NCBI GenBank assembly: GCA_965226285.1
Contig: CBDDCQ010000006.1
Coordinates: forward strand, 1,116,001 to 1,180,000
Direction of reading: 5' to 3'
From: CBDDCQ01 sp965226285
GTDB lineage: Bacteria > Bacteroidota > Bacteroidia > Flavobacteriales > Ichthyobacteriaceae
DNA: 64,000 nt
The notes below the pieces were generated by a model. It saw only the letters and a list, made by a program, of their open reading frames with translations. It did not search any database and was not told the origin of the DNA. The position numbers were made by a program, and so were the translations under genes. Shown in pieces: positions 53,891 through 64,000 of this stretch; the stretch's first letter is position 1, and each line of letters begins with the position of its first letter.

Positions 53891-55767
53891 AATAGTCACT
53901 ACAATTCCCATTTTAATGTATTAAACTCTGCAAAAACCAGCGCAACGCTTATAAATTAATTAGTGATTAGTTTTGGTACGTTGGCACTGCTAAATTAAAA
54001 TCGAAGCATTGTCATACGCTTTTTGTTCTTTTACTTTAATTATATATCAGAAATACAATATTTTACAGAGAAACACCTGTTTTAGCACAGTTCATTTATT
54101 TTTCACACGAAGGACTACGAATCAGCAAATGAGGTTCTGATTTCCTTCTACTTAAACTTAAAGTGCTCCTAACTCCTAGTTTCCTTTTTCTCCCAAACTA
54201 ATTTTCATACCGGAACCCCATAGCTTAGAAAATTTGGGAAACCATGTTTGGTTATGACGTCACTTTTCGTCTGACCGTCCGTACGCAATCCCACCTTACT
54301 CAAACCCCATGTTTGTTTTGCGGGAAGTTTTATGGCGAGCTGCATTTACAACTGAAATGCTAATGAACACAAATACAAAGTCTATTTATATGTATTTGTT
54401 GGATATGTTGACAAACGTGGAAAGAGGAGAAAGTAAGAGAACAAAGAAAACAAAAAAGTGGAAACGATTAAGCAAAGTTCAGCGTGAAAGAGAGCGACGG
54501 ATAGCAAGTTAAAGTTAGAGCAGCCTGTCTTGAAAAGTAAGTTTAAAGAAGCCTCACGTTTGTCTATATCACCCGTTCATGATCACTTGTGGTAAATTTT
54601 AGAACTAAAATAAAAGCTTTACATAGACAGTTTAATCGCTTTCGCTACTATCAATATTCGAAAAAAAGTAAAATTTTTAAAAAATTGGTTTCTTGGCCAT
54701 ACCGCACGGCTCTCGTGTTTTTAAACCCACACAAGTTTCAAAGCTCTGTATCATTCTACCAAACACAAAAGACTATTTTTCTTAACGTTTGTTAAGAGAC
54801 TATATTTATTACTAATGAGGAGCACAATTTGCACAGTTTTGTTATTTCCAAACATTTTTTCTCCGGAAGCTAACTTGCTCTCGCAAAAAAAGAGCGTGGA
54901 GACAGCGTCATTATTACCAAATGGCGGCCATCTTGGATCCGCCCTCTTGGATTTCGGGATTTCCCCAAAACTTCAGGAAAACACCAAAATTGAGTGAAAA
55001 CTAATCAAAGCCATTAAAAGAACACTAATTTTAGCTAAATGAAAAAAAAAAAGAAAAAGTTGTATTAAGAAAAAATTTTTTTTTCATTTCAAAAAGGGAT
55101 TTCTCATTTCCTGAAAAAGAACTGCCTGTCAAAATTTGGTTGCCATGGCAACATTAAAGTCAATGAACACTAAACGACCACATAAACGTTTTGTAGTTAA
55201 ATTTCTGAAAACGCCCCGAAGTTTCATGGCGTTAACGCGAATATATATTAAAAAAAACTTATTATGGTTCAAAATCGCCGTGGAGAGAATCCCGCCCCTC
55301 CATTTACATACGGTTAATCTAATTTTCTAAAAGAAACATGTGGAGTGTGCATAATGTTGCCGTGTTCTCAAAGTGATGTCAGCAGCCACTAGACCCTTAA
55401 AACTCGGTCGTGTAAGAAAATGGTAATGATTTAAGGCGATTTCCCTTATTTCAATATGGCACAAAATGGCGAAGATTTTGCCGATTTAAAAAAAACGTAC
55501 TTCTGCAGAGAGATCTACAAAACATGTGAATTTTTGTGGGAGAAAAAATGGTGGAGGAGTGGTTTAAGTACACATTAATTGCGTGAGCTTAGCATGCTGT
55601 TAGTATTAATGGGGGCTGCCTGAAGTAGACTTTTTGTTAGTGGAAACTTGCAAGTAAAGAAATAATACACATCACTTCCATGTGTTTTACTTCAGCAAGT
55701 CATTCGGAAGCTTCGTTTAATGATATTGCCAAGACAATCTGACTTTGAAGTATTTAAGCAACACTCT

Positions 55768-55806
<39 letters not shown>

Positions 55807-56268
55807 TATGCGAGAGTTTGGCTATTATATTTAATTCGGAGCATGTCGAAATGAACGACATCACTGTAAAACTACTAAAGATAATGAAACATACTTTCAC
55901 AAACACATCTTACAGTAAGGCAATAAGTTTCGCTTCACCATGCAATATCAATAATTTCGATGGCATCGAAAATGGCGGAGACTCCATTCACATAAGATGG
56001 TATCAAAGTTTTACAAAAAATGCATTTACTTGGCCAGCAGAATCAATTTTTAGAAAGTGACAAATGATTACCGCAACCAAATACAATAAGAAACCAGCTT
56101 TAAGAAACTTACTTCTCCACCAAGTTTACAAAAATATCCACTAAATACATTACGCCGATTAAAACCCTTTGTTCTGTAGACATGAAGGCGTTGGAAGATT
56201 AAATTTTCAAAAATTTTATTAACAATGTATACTTAGAGAAGAAAGAGAAATGCAGTCGCCTACTAGTT

Positions 56269-56910
56269 AATGTAGTAGTAAGAAGTTAATCAATGGTGGT
56301 CTTTGTGTTGTCGGTGTGTTTGTCCAAGGGCGAGTTGTATTTATAAACTGCATCAAGGGAGACCTAGGTGAAACGGTTTTTAACAGAGTTACTGCATTTT
56401 TAAACTGACCGGTAATAATAAGCTCCCTAATTTTCAATTCCTTATCGTCGAGCAGTTTGTATGCGACAGTTGTCACAAGTGTAACGTGAGATTAAAAACC
56501 TAATTGTAGTAATATATACTTCAAACATACAAGTCATATCTTACGTGGTGCTTGACTCGGTGTCGGGGACGCTGGTCTGTTTGTGGTCGGTAGGTTTGTC
56601 GACGGAGTCAAAGTGGCTATTAAGAATCAATTTAAAGAGGAAATAAATAGAGACAACTTATAAGCCAGTTTGTCAAGGTGGTGCACTTGAAGCTGGTGTA
56701 ACAGTAACGACACTTTTATAGGGGATCTCCCCCGGAAACGCTTAGTAGAGATTGCTGAGTTCTCCTGCACCTAAATATCTACCTAATGTAACAGTACTGT
56801 GTTAACAGTGATGGGTGAATAAAACTCCGGTTCTGGGGTCTGGAAAAAGGGAACTTCCAAACTGATCCATGTTGTCTGTTAGAAAATCGCCTGATATTTC
56901 ATTGCGGATG
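56269..56910 (+). repeat. Direct duplication, copy A
   Basis: Starts with AATGTAGTAGTAAGAAG and includes GACTCGGTGTCGGGGACGCT and AATAAATAGAGACA. The matching copy lies at 57,267-57,770, about 1 kb away. Copy A carries an extra stretch of about 170 bases (56,690-56,860). Confidence 0.8.
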
Positions 56911-57205
56911 GTCGCGCAATTTTAATGTTGCAGTTGTTGACAGGTATAAATGTTTTATAATCCTCATTATCAGGAACAATCGGAGCGATCAGTCAAAGGT
57001 TGGATAATTATTTCCTATAAATGTATCCAAAACTCATCGAGGGACTCTCAATAACCAGTGCATTCTTTTTAATATTTTCCAGTAGTTCCAATTATTTTGA
57101 AAGGAGAACGAACACTTTCTGCGAATGTATTGAAGTTTTCCAAAGATTTGTGACGTTAGGCTCTTTTACCAGACCCTGTTCGCGAAATGAGCCTACGCTT
57201 ATCCC

Positions 57206-57262
57206 CGAGGAGACAGTTGGACGCGTGACCTTGGCTTAACAATGATAGGTCATGCGTCCAAC
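57206..57262. repeat. Inverted repeat (hairpin)
   Basis: GTTGGACGCGTGACC and GGTCATGCGTCCAAC are inverted with one mismatch around a loop of about 25 bases. It sits at the left edge of duplication copy B. Confidence 0.65.
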
Positions 57263-57266
57263 CGTC

Positions 57267-57770
57267 AATGTAGTAGTAAGAAGATAGTGAATGGTGGTCT
57301 TTGTGTTGTCTGTTGGTTTGTCTAAGGAGGGATTGTAATGTTTCTCGTTAAGAGGTGTGTTTTAAACTACATTAATTAAGACCCAGGTGAACCTGCTCTT
57401 CACCGAAATGCGGGCACATTTTTAAACTGAACTGTAATGGTTAGCTTCCTTAAATATTTAATTACTCATCGTCGCGCAGTTTCTATGGGAAAGTCGTTCA
57501 CAAATGTAACGTTACATTTTGAAAACCTAAATCTAGTAATATATACTTCAAAAAAGTCAAAATCAAATCTTACCTGTTGCTGGACTCGGTGTCGGGACCG
57601 CTGGTCTGTTGGTGGTCGGTGGGTTTATCCACGGAGTCAAAGTAGCTGTTAAGAATCAATTTAGAAAGACAATAAATAGAGACATCTTGTAAATAAGTTT
57701 GTCAACGTGGTGTACTTTCAAACTTATCCATGATACCTGTCAGAAAACCGCCTGAATATAATTGTGGATC
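57267..57770 (+). repeat. Direct duplication, copy B
   Basis: Diverged partner of 56,269-56,910. Shared anchors are the GTAGTAGTAAGAAG start, TGGTGGTCTTTGTGTTGTC, the GACTCGGTGTCGGG block and GAAAACCGCCTGA near the end. Confidence 0.8.
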
Positions 57771-57917
57771 AACTGCAACTTTCTGGGAGTCTGTTGAAGA
57801 CTTCCAAACATTTTAATTTGTGACCCGACGGAGCAACGGAAATCTAACCTACATTCCTGTACAAAATGTATTCATTTAAATATAAAAAACTTATATTTGA
57901 ACTGCGGGTGAAAGATT

Positions 57918-58192
57918 AAATAGAAGAAAGATCCTTGCAGTTTTTTTTACGCAATCTAAGCAGCTGCGAAAATAAATATCCATGTTTCAAATATTAATAT
58001 TAATTTATTCACGTTTCACGAGTATATCACGAACTCACAATTTGACCAGCTCCCAGTTGGCTTGATAGCCCAGTTGGTAGAGCACTGCACCGGCATGGGT
58101 TCAAATCCTGTTTAAGCATGAATCCCTACAGGAATTGTTTTTTGGCAACTGCATAGGTTACTTAAATAACTGGGAGGATCTTTCTTCTATTT
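57918..58192. mobile_element. 275-bp element with 17-bp terminal inverted repeats enclosing a tRNA-like core
   Basis: The ends AAATAGAAGAAAGATCC and its exact reverse complement (58,176-58,192) bound a short element. Inside, at about 58,062-58,115, lies a tRNA-like A box (TAGCCCAGTTGGTAGAGC) and B box (GGGTTCAAATCC). The anticodon arm is missing, so it is not a functional tRNA; it is a SINE- or MITE-like repeat. Confidence 0.7.
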
Positions 58193-58232
58193 TAGTAATA
58201 CTATAAGTTATATATAACAATAACATTATAAG

Positions 58233-58302
58233 CTCGAGATTTCTATCGCATGATAGCTGATGAAGGCGCAGCCCGAATCCGCTATCACGCGATAAAAATC
58301 GA
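58233..58302. repeat. Imperfect hairpin
   Basis: CTCGAGATTTCTATCGC...GATAGC folds with GCTATCACGCGATAAAAATCGAG. It is a compact foldback just right of the tRNA-like element. Confidence 0.65.
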
Positions 58303-58867
58303 GAGCGAATAATCAAATTGTTTTAGTATAAATCTACTAGTCGTGCAAAACTTAACAAGTAAATTATTTATATCCTCATCGCAGACTCTTCGAAAACGCC
58401 ATGGAGTGGCTGCCATTTTGTTGTAAACCGCTACTCACTATCTAACACAGAATAGAAGGGGCGTAGCGTAGCCAATCAGAGAACGGCATTCGTGATACAA
58501 CGCTAGTATATTTATACTTATAAGTAATATTACTGCTAACATTTATGTCAGTTATGTAACGTAATATTGTAAGTAAGCTTATTGTAAGAAAACTAAAGTC
58601 TTGAAGTGAAGTTTTCTTTAACGTTGTATTGCACACCTTGTAAAAAAAAGTATGAAAAAGTGTCCGACGAACTCTTGAACGCGTCTCCGTCGCCGTTTAG
58701 GACTGAATTCCGTTTGGACTAGAGATTCAGACGCAGACTGTCCACCGTCTTTACCATGTAGAAAATCGTGTTAGTGCTAACGGAACATCATCTGCAGGAT
58801 TCGCTGACTGATGTGTTAAAAGTTGGGAGTTTATCATGGCTTTTGCACCAGTGAAGGCCCTTATCAG

Positions 58868-59113
58868 TTATTCGTCCGTCACATCAGTATTCCCAAAAAT
58901 TCCATACATAGCTCGTTTGAACGCTTTTATCATAGACCCGTGTGAACTGCGAAAGTGTGAAGTTAAAGGGGGATTGAAATGCCATTGTACTCCTTTGTCA
59001 GCTGTAGTTACTCTAATCTTGTTTTCGTCTAACTTTTCTAAAACAGGTTCTTCCAGTTCTCGATTTGCTCCCACGAAATTAGTCCCATTATCTGAATTCA
59101 TTTCTTCCGGCAA
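58868..59113 (-). pseudogene. BEL/Pao integrase fragment
   Basis: An 81-codon frame reads SDNGTNFVGANRELEEPVLE, then WHFNPPLTSHFRSSHGSMIKAFKRAMYGI. This is the central catalytic aspartate region and the following conserved block of the Pao integrase. Expected PHFGG...E has changed to SHFRSSHGS, so the catalytic glutamate appears lost. Confidence 0.85.
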
Positions 59114-59793
59114 TCCTCTGCGATTCGCTATCCTCTAAAATGGGTTCAGGAAAGAATCGTTCTCCAGTGCAATTGCCATTTTGAAATGCACCGCTCTGGT
59201 GGTTATACATGTAAACAGACAAAGTTATACCTTAGCTATTTGTTTTCCCCTGCCCTGGAATGTTATGAAAGGCTCTTCGAATCTACAAGCATACGACCGA
59301 ACGCAAGAAGTGGAGTCTAAAGCCTAATTCTTGGGTGAGCCGCTGTGATTTGTAGCGACAGTTTGGCTTTTCTCTTACGACATTCATAGCACTAAGCTTC
59401 ACAATCTCGCATTTATTCTCGCCTCTGCATTAACCAAAAACGAGAAAGGACAATATAAGCAATGTTTGATGTATGATTCCCTTTTCCCATGATAATGTCC
59501 CATGATCAGCTTGGTTACTCAGTTCTTTCATGTAAGATAATAGGGTACTTAACGTCATGTGGTAAATACTCAGCATTCTCTAGACGAGCACCAGATCTCA
59601 TTAATCTATCTTCATCAATTCTTGGTTTTAGGGCGAGTAACTTGTTACCACCTGGAAGTGTTTTATCACTTGTCAATTATGAGTACTCTTCCCCCAAATG
59701 ATTCCGCTTGTGCTGACTTCATTACTTGAATGTGCGCGTCCTCGATGTCGTTGGTAGTCAGCCCTCTCTTAATGCGTTTCTCTCGTCGTAAAC

Positions 59794-60153
59794 TTACACA
59801 ATTGTATACGAGGCGATAAACCCAGGCCAGTGTTCTGATGAGACTAATCCAGGCAGAAAAGTGTCTCGTTTCAAGCCGCTACGTAGCATGGTTTTGGATA
59901 GCCAACATCGTTGTCCCTTTAATGTTGCAGTCAGCCTGTAGGCGTGGCTGTTTCCTGACCTCTTTCGTTGCTGTTTCATGATTCGATCTATTGCCCATTC
60001 AGATATTTTTCCTCTGTAAATACAAAGAGGTCCGTCCCACCGGGTGTCCTTGCTAGCTAACTGCTCGACTGATAAGACTCTTGTTAGACGATCAGCTGAA
60101 TTATCGTCAGTGGAAAAATGCCTCCACAGTCGAGGACTTGTTTGAGACTTCAT
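59794..60153 (-). pseudogene. BEL/Pao polyprotein fragment (RNase H to integrase linker)
   Basis: A 119-codon frame holds WRHFSTDDNSADRLTRVLSVEQL followed by WDGPLCIYRG, the WRHVSTxxNPADxxTRG...WWxGP block that ends the RNase H/connection region of BEL/Pao elements. Confidence 0.8.
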
Positions 60154-60601
60154 TTCTCCAATTCTGTTTACAACAAACGGCTTAAATGTCCTGGTTGGTT
60201 CGGCGATGTATCTACCATAACACGTTCATGCTATCCGGCCAAGCCGTGATTTCACTAGCCTTGCAATCTTCGATGCTTTCGATATCAATGCACTTAGTCT
60301 GAATCCTAGAATTGCACCCATCAGCTCTTAACGAAGGATACTTGTGGCTGTAAGTGGTGCAACTCTTGATTCAGGAGCCACTAGATGGACCGAAACAGTT
60401 TCATCACTGTGCTTATCTCTGTAATACACGACCGCTCCATACACATTCGATGAAGCATCCACGAATGCGTGCAGACTCGCGGACTTCACATCCCTTTCTA
60501 CCTGCTGTAGACAACACGATCTTAATTTTCACAAAATGCTCTAGTTCATTGTTGAACCACCGAATAGCCTTCTTTTCTTGTTACAACTTAAGCGACTCCT
60601 A

Positions 60602-61251
60602 ACTACCTTATTACATGAAATTTTCGCGACACGTTAATTTCGCGAATTTTGCGATTTAAAAAAAATCGCGAAATTTAAGTCGTCCGGGAAGCAATTTGTC
60701 GCGGCTATTGCGTATCGATCATGTTAGTTGTTTCTTTCATGGATGCAGAAAAGAACGTCTCCAACCTTAAAGGATGTTTTCAATGCTACCACCTGTTGAT
60801 GGATCCGTATCAAAGACGTTTACGCAAACAATTAAACGGCATCAGTTTTGAGACTAAACGGCAACATTTTCTCTTTGGAGCCTGCAGAAAGGAATATTTA
60901 ACGTACATGGATAATGACGTCAATTGACCACAAAAAACGGGACTTGAATTCAAGCACTAACTTTAAACCTTGCCTTGTAGACACTGTAGGAACATCTTTC
61001 TTGTTACTATTTACAGATTCAGATGCGTTTCTGTTTATTTGGACATTATCGATTAAGTTGTTTGATCAAATTCAGGGACATGTTAAATAACATTGACAAA
61101 GAAATAAAGTGTGTCTCACTCAAAAACGCCAAATTAAAGTGAGTCAAAATGCGACATTTTTGCAAAATCGTGAAGTTAAGGTGTCGCAAAATATGCGAAC
61201 CTCAAAATCGCGAAATTAACGTGTCGCGAAAATTTCATGTAATAAGGTAGT
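60602..61251. mobile_element. 650-bp MITE-like element inserted in the retrotransposon
   Basis: Perfect 44-bp terminal inverted repeats (60,602-60,645 and 61,208-61,251) begin ACTACCTTATTACATGAAAT and include TTTTCGCGACACGTTAATTT. Shorter internal sub-repeats of the same theme occur. It splits the reverse transcriptase part of the BEL/Pao relic from its RNase H part. No transposase is encoded. I see no clear target-site duplication. Confidence 0.85.
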
Positions 61252-61604
61252 CGTTGCCCGTGGTCCAGCCTTTACACAAATGGTATATAGCGTCCAAAAT
61301 CCCAAAGGCACGAAAAATGTGGTTATTCTCTTCAGGAAACTGTGCTTTATTAGGTCTTCTTACATCTGTACTCATCTCGAGGTTGATGCACTCGGAAGAT
61401 GAACATGTTTTCCTTCTCTACCCATAGTACTCCGAGCTTCGGAACAGAGGGCAGCACTTATCTAAATCCAGTTTTCGCTATTGATATCTCCCACAACAAT
61501 TCTTCTAAATTAGACAGCCATTTACGTGCATGCATACCAGCATTCCACAGCGTTGAAAGTTTTTTGTACAAGTCTATGGTTGTCTTATCGTCTGAATCCA
61601 CGCT

Positions 61605-61616
61605 ACCGTACATATA
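61605..61616 (-). other. Mutated reverse transcriptase active site (YMYG)
   Basis: The frame reads STYMYGSVDSDDKTT where BEL/Pao elements have STYMDDSMDS. Both catalytic aspartates are replaced, so this copy cannot reverse transcribe. Confidence 0.8.
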
Positions 61617-64000
61617 TGTTCAGAGATAGTTAAAGATAATATTCCCAGAGATGGTATTGTCACCGCAGCCAGTGGAAATTTTTTTTTTTGATACTTCTTC
61701 GCATGTTCTTGAACGACGAACTACGACTGAAACGGCGACGAATTCATCCCGACTGCCATTCATTTAAATTCATATTCATCTAGTACCTTGGTTTGGTGGA
61801 GCGCTCTCCATAAAAGTCTATTATACTAGGTATCTTCTAGCGTTTGACTTATGCCGGGATACATCTCTGCTATGCCACAGACTAACGCTATCGCTTGCTT
61901 GTGGAACCGTATCAAAACACTGAAAAGCTCTCGTTTCAACTTAGATGCCTTGTGTACGAAGTCGCTTAAAGATCCCCTTGCACTTGGCTGACGCGTCAGA
62001 CGCAATGCTCGTCTCCGTCGTTGCTTCGTTCGGCCTCATAACAGATAAGTGTGGTAGGCAACAGGACTCAATGGGCTTTTTTCTGTTTTTGGGATCTTCC
62101 TTACACAACCTTTCTTCCGGCTCCTTGAGTATGCGTTTCTCTGTTTTTCTCATGCATCTCAGGGCTGTCTCGTGGTTTCCGGTAACACTGACCGGTCGTC
62201 TTTCCAAGTAACTGGGACTTTGTACCTTCCGCTGTCAAATTTGATGGACCACTTAAGTTTCTTGAGCGCGAATTTCTCATTTAGAGTCTCAAAGCTGTGA
62301 CTTAGCAATTCTATCTCCAAGACCTTTTGGAGTATGTAATTTAGTTGCTGCTCTTATCGCCGGCACGTATAAAATAAGTGAGAGCGAAACTTGCTCGATA
62401 GCGTCACTCATCAGTACTATTTGGATCGCCGATCGTGCCCATCCGAAGGTCATTAACCGTGCAACTCTTTTTACTGGTTTTCATTACCCCTCTCTGATTG
62501 ATACCGACAAAAATGTCGATGATTGGGCGTGGTCCAAGGTAAAGTAATACCCTTTAGATGCTCCAACTTCCTCGCGTATTTTGCCCAGTTGATTGCTCCA
62601 ATGTTCCCTGAAACACGTTCTGCAATGAAACTACTATCTTTACATCTATCTTTCCATCTAAGCTTTCAAGATTTAGTTGGAAGGTTTGTGTCTCGAAGCT
62701 GTCGGTTCGACCATTTAGAAAGTTAACGGTTACTCTACGGTTCTCCTGATTCAACTGTTGATGTATGTCTTACTGCTAGCATCGTCCAGTAGCGCATTAA
62801 CGACCACTTGTCTTGCACCATTTTTCATTACTGCTGTTACTTTCCTCGTTGCAACATATTCGCCTCTAGTTTCTTTCATGTGCATTGCTGTTATGTTCGA
62901 TGTTTCCGGTAAGACCTGTGTGGACTCCCCCTCCGTAATATCTACTACTGGAGCTACTTTAGTTTCATCCCGAGGACGTTTAAGGGCTGAAGATTGTAGC
63001 TGTCACTCCCATTGCCGTTCCTTGCAATCTCCGGCCTCTCCTTTCTTTACAATGTAGTACGACTGTTGTGCGTCCCTACAAACCAAAAAAATCGGGACTG
63101 TGGGAACGATATTCCGTAATGGGTCTCTCCTTGGCATCTATAGCAACAACGTCGTTGGGCCGCTTTCTGCCACCTCTTTTCAATGGTTATACCTTAAAAC
63201 CCGTCACACCAAATGGGTGGTTATTTCCACAGACTTTGCATGTTCGGCAGCTCTTCCTAGGCCACTGGTTTGGATTCCCCGCGAGTGAACTGATCCGGCC
63301 AAGAAAACGATTGATTTCTCTTCGGGGTACTGCAATTGCTCCATATCCCTCGAAGCGTCTCAGCTTGTACTTTCTAGAATTCTGCTTCTTGTATAACCCA
63401 TTGTCGTAATGCTTCTACGCACTGTGGTTCTTGTGTTCAAAAATCCGTCGATGGTACTGTGCTAGCATTGACTCTGTCATCTTCCTCTGCAGCTTATCAT
63501 GAGCGATCCATTGCCCAACTCCTTATGTCGGCCAGCCTCTTAAAGGTTGATAACTTCGATGTCTTGGATATCAGCGAACTTCTCTGTATCTTTAGCGTTA
63601 CCGACACGGATTCATATGGCTTAAAATCCCCAAGTTCCTCCAAATAGAATGCGATCTTTCCTCTTCTTCCTCCATACTTGACGAGGTAAGCAGAGGTGGA
63701 ATGATCCAAATTCTCAATAACCCTTAACACTTCGCCCGATAAGTACTGTCCGAGCTACATTAGCTTGCGTTCGGGTACCGCAGTTGCTTTGTCGATACGG
63801 GCTTGAAAAAACTGGGCGCTGATGCTTTGCTTAGTGGACCCTCAAGCTGTGGTTAGTGCCAGACAGTGTTTTCCGAGTCTTCTTGTCGTCAAATTCTGCT
63901 TCTAGGCCGAGCTCCTCGCTGATCTCTCTCTCCAGGGCTAAATGGGTTTCTTTGACGTTTTCCTTGGCGATCTTTTATGCTTGTTTATCTTTTCTCAAGC

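Larger units (their letters stand above)
58830..64000 (-). mobile_element. Decayed BEL/Pao LTR retrotransposon, running off the right edge
   Basis: Read leftward, the parts come in BEL/Pao order. First is a gag-like region (63,000-64,000) with a zinc-knuckle start RRCCYRCQGETH. Protease follows (about 62,500-62,960: ALLDDASSKTYIN). Next is reverse transcriptase (61,260-62,400: IALVCGIAEMYPG...LLWR). Then come RNase H and connection (59,790-60,600: SLHAFVDASSNVYGAVVY, ESRVAPL, WRHFSTDDNSADRLTR) and integrase (58,830-59,200: MNSDNGTNFVGANREL...FNPP). Frames are broken repeatedly. The reverse transcriptase YMDD motif has become YMYG. It is an inactive copy in host DNA; I did not find its LTRs. 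Confidence 0.85.

Noticed and set aside
54309..54512. A lysine-rich 67-codon frame in the eukaryotic part
   Set aside because: No homology, no codon structure, and its position in repeat-rich non-coding DNA make a chance frame more likely.
58062..58115. A functional tRNA gene
   Set aside because: A and B boxes are present but the anticodon arm is missing and no acceptor stem pairs, so it is a tRNA-derived repeat.
61941..62211. Overlapping long frames on both strands
   Set aside because: The minus strand lies within the decayed reverse transcriptase region but carries no clear motif in this frame, and the plus-strand frame has no support; neither is called as a gene.

Overview
The window holds two unrelated kinds of DNA. 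Positions 1 to about 53,510 are a dense, AT-rich bacterial chromosome segment. From about 53,510 to 64,000 the sequence is animal-like and gene-poor, with repeats, a decayed BEL/Pao retrotransposon, a MITE and a tRNA-derived element. The bacterial part looks like the Bacteroidetes (Flavobacteriia type). The signs are TAnnTTTGC promoter boxes, a methionine synthase lacking its homocysteine domain, DUF2851-PspC and rpmB-rpmG-DUF4295 gene pairs, an OMP-family TonB receptor, and FISUMP and InlB-repeat lipoproteins. The eukaryotic part looks like a marine invertebrate, possibly a cnidarian; that is inference from repeat style. The simplest reading is a symbiont or associated bacterium sequenced with its host, joined by a chimeric assembly.

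Left to right: the threonine operon thrA(partial)-thrB-thrC (1-4,021) is followed by a defence island (4,477-12,184). This island has a type I restriction-modification system as an HsdM-HsdS fusion and a separate HsdR. Between them lie a REP-associated tyrosine transposase with two copies of a perfect 28-nt palindrome, and a divergent three-gene module that looks like a toxin-antitoxin-chaperone system: an ADP-ribosyltransferase-like toxin, a small antitoxin candidate and a SecB-like chaperone. The HsdM-HsdS linker carries an in-frame DUF559 nuclease domain between 136-bp direct repeats. A 5' duplicate of hsdR and a 65-66 bp tandem repeat mark past rearrangement.

12,400-32,300 is mainly housekeeping: proline dehydrogenase with an Mla-type ABC transporter and an RmlD-like reductase, pyrophosphatase with pyruvate dehydrogenase E1 beta, hemB, atpD, a metallo-beta-lactamase-fold lipoprotein, rpiB, a FISUMP lipoprotein with decayed fragments nearby, thiS-thiC, an unknown lipoprotein, metH and a thioredoxin-like protein. 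32,500-42,930 has rpsP-rimM, then three tandem copies (about 3 kb each) of a promoter plus a long InlB-repeat surface lipoprotein. 43,165-53,527 has transaldolase, guaA, asnS, a permease, DUF2851-PspC, a TonB-dependent receptor, rpmB, rpmG and a DUF4295 gene that is cut off by the junction.

The bacterial genes are almost all intact and mostly in short co-oriented clusters. The accessory content (defence island, REP/RAYT, tandem surface antigens, FISUMP debris) lies between conserved blocks. The most notable candidates are the toxin-antitoxin-chaperone module nested inside the type I locus, the nuclease-domain cassette in the methylase-specificity fusion, and the tandem array of recombining surface lipoproteins.
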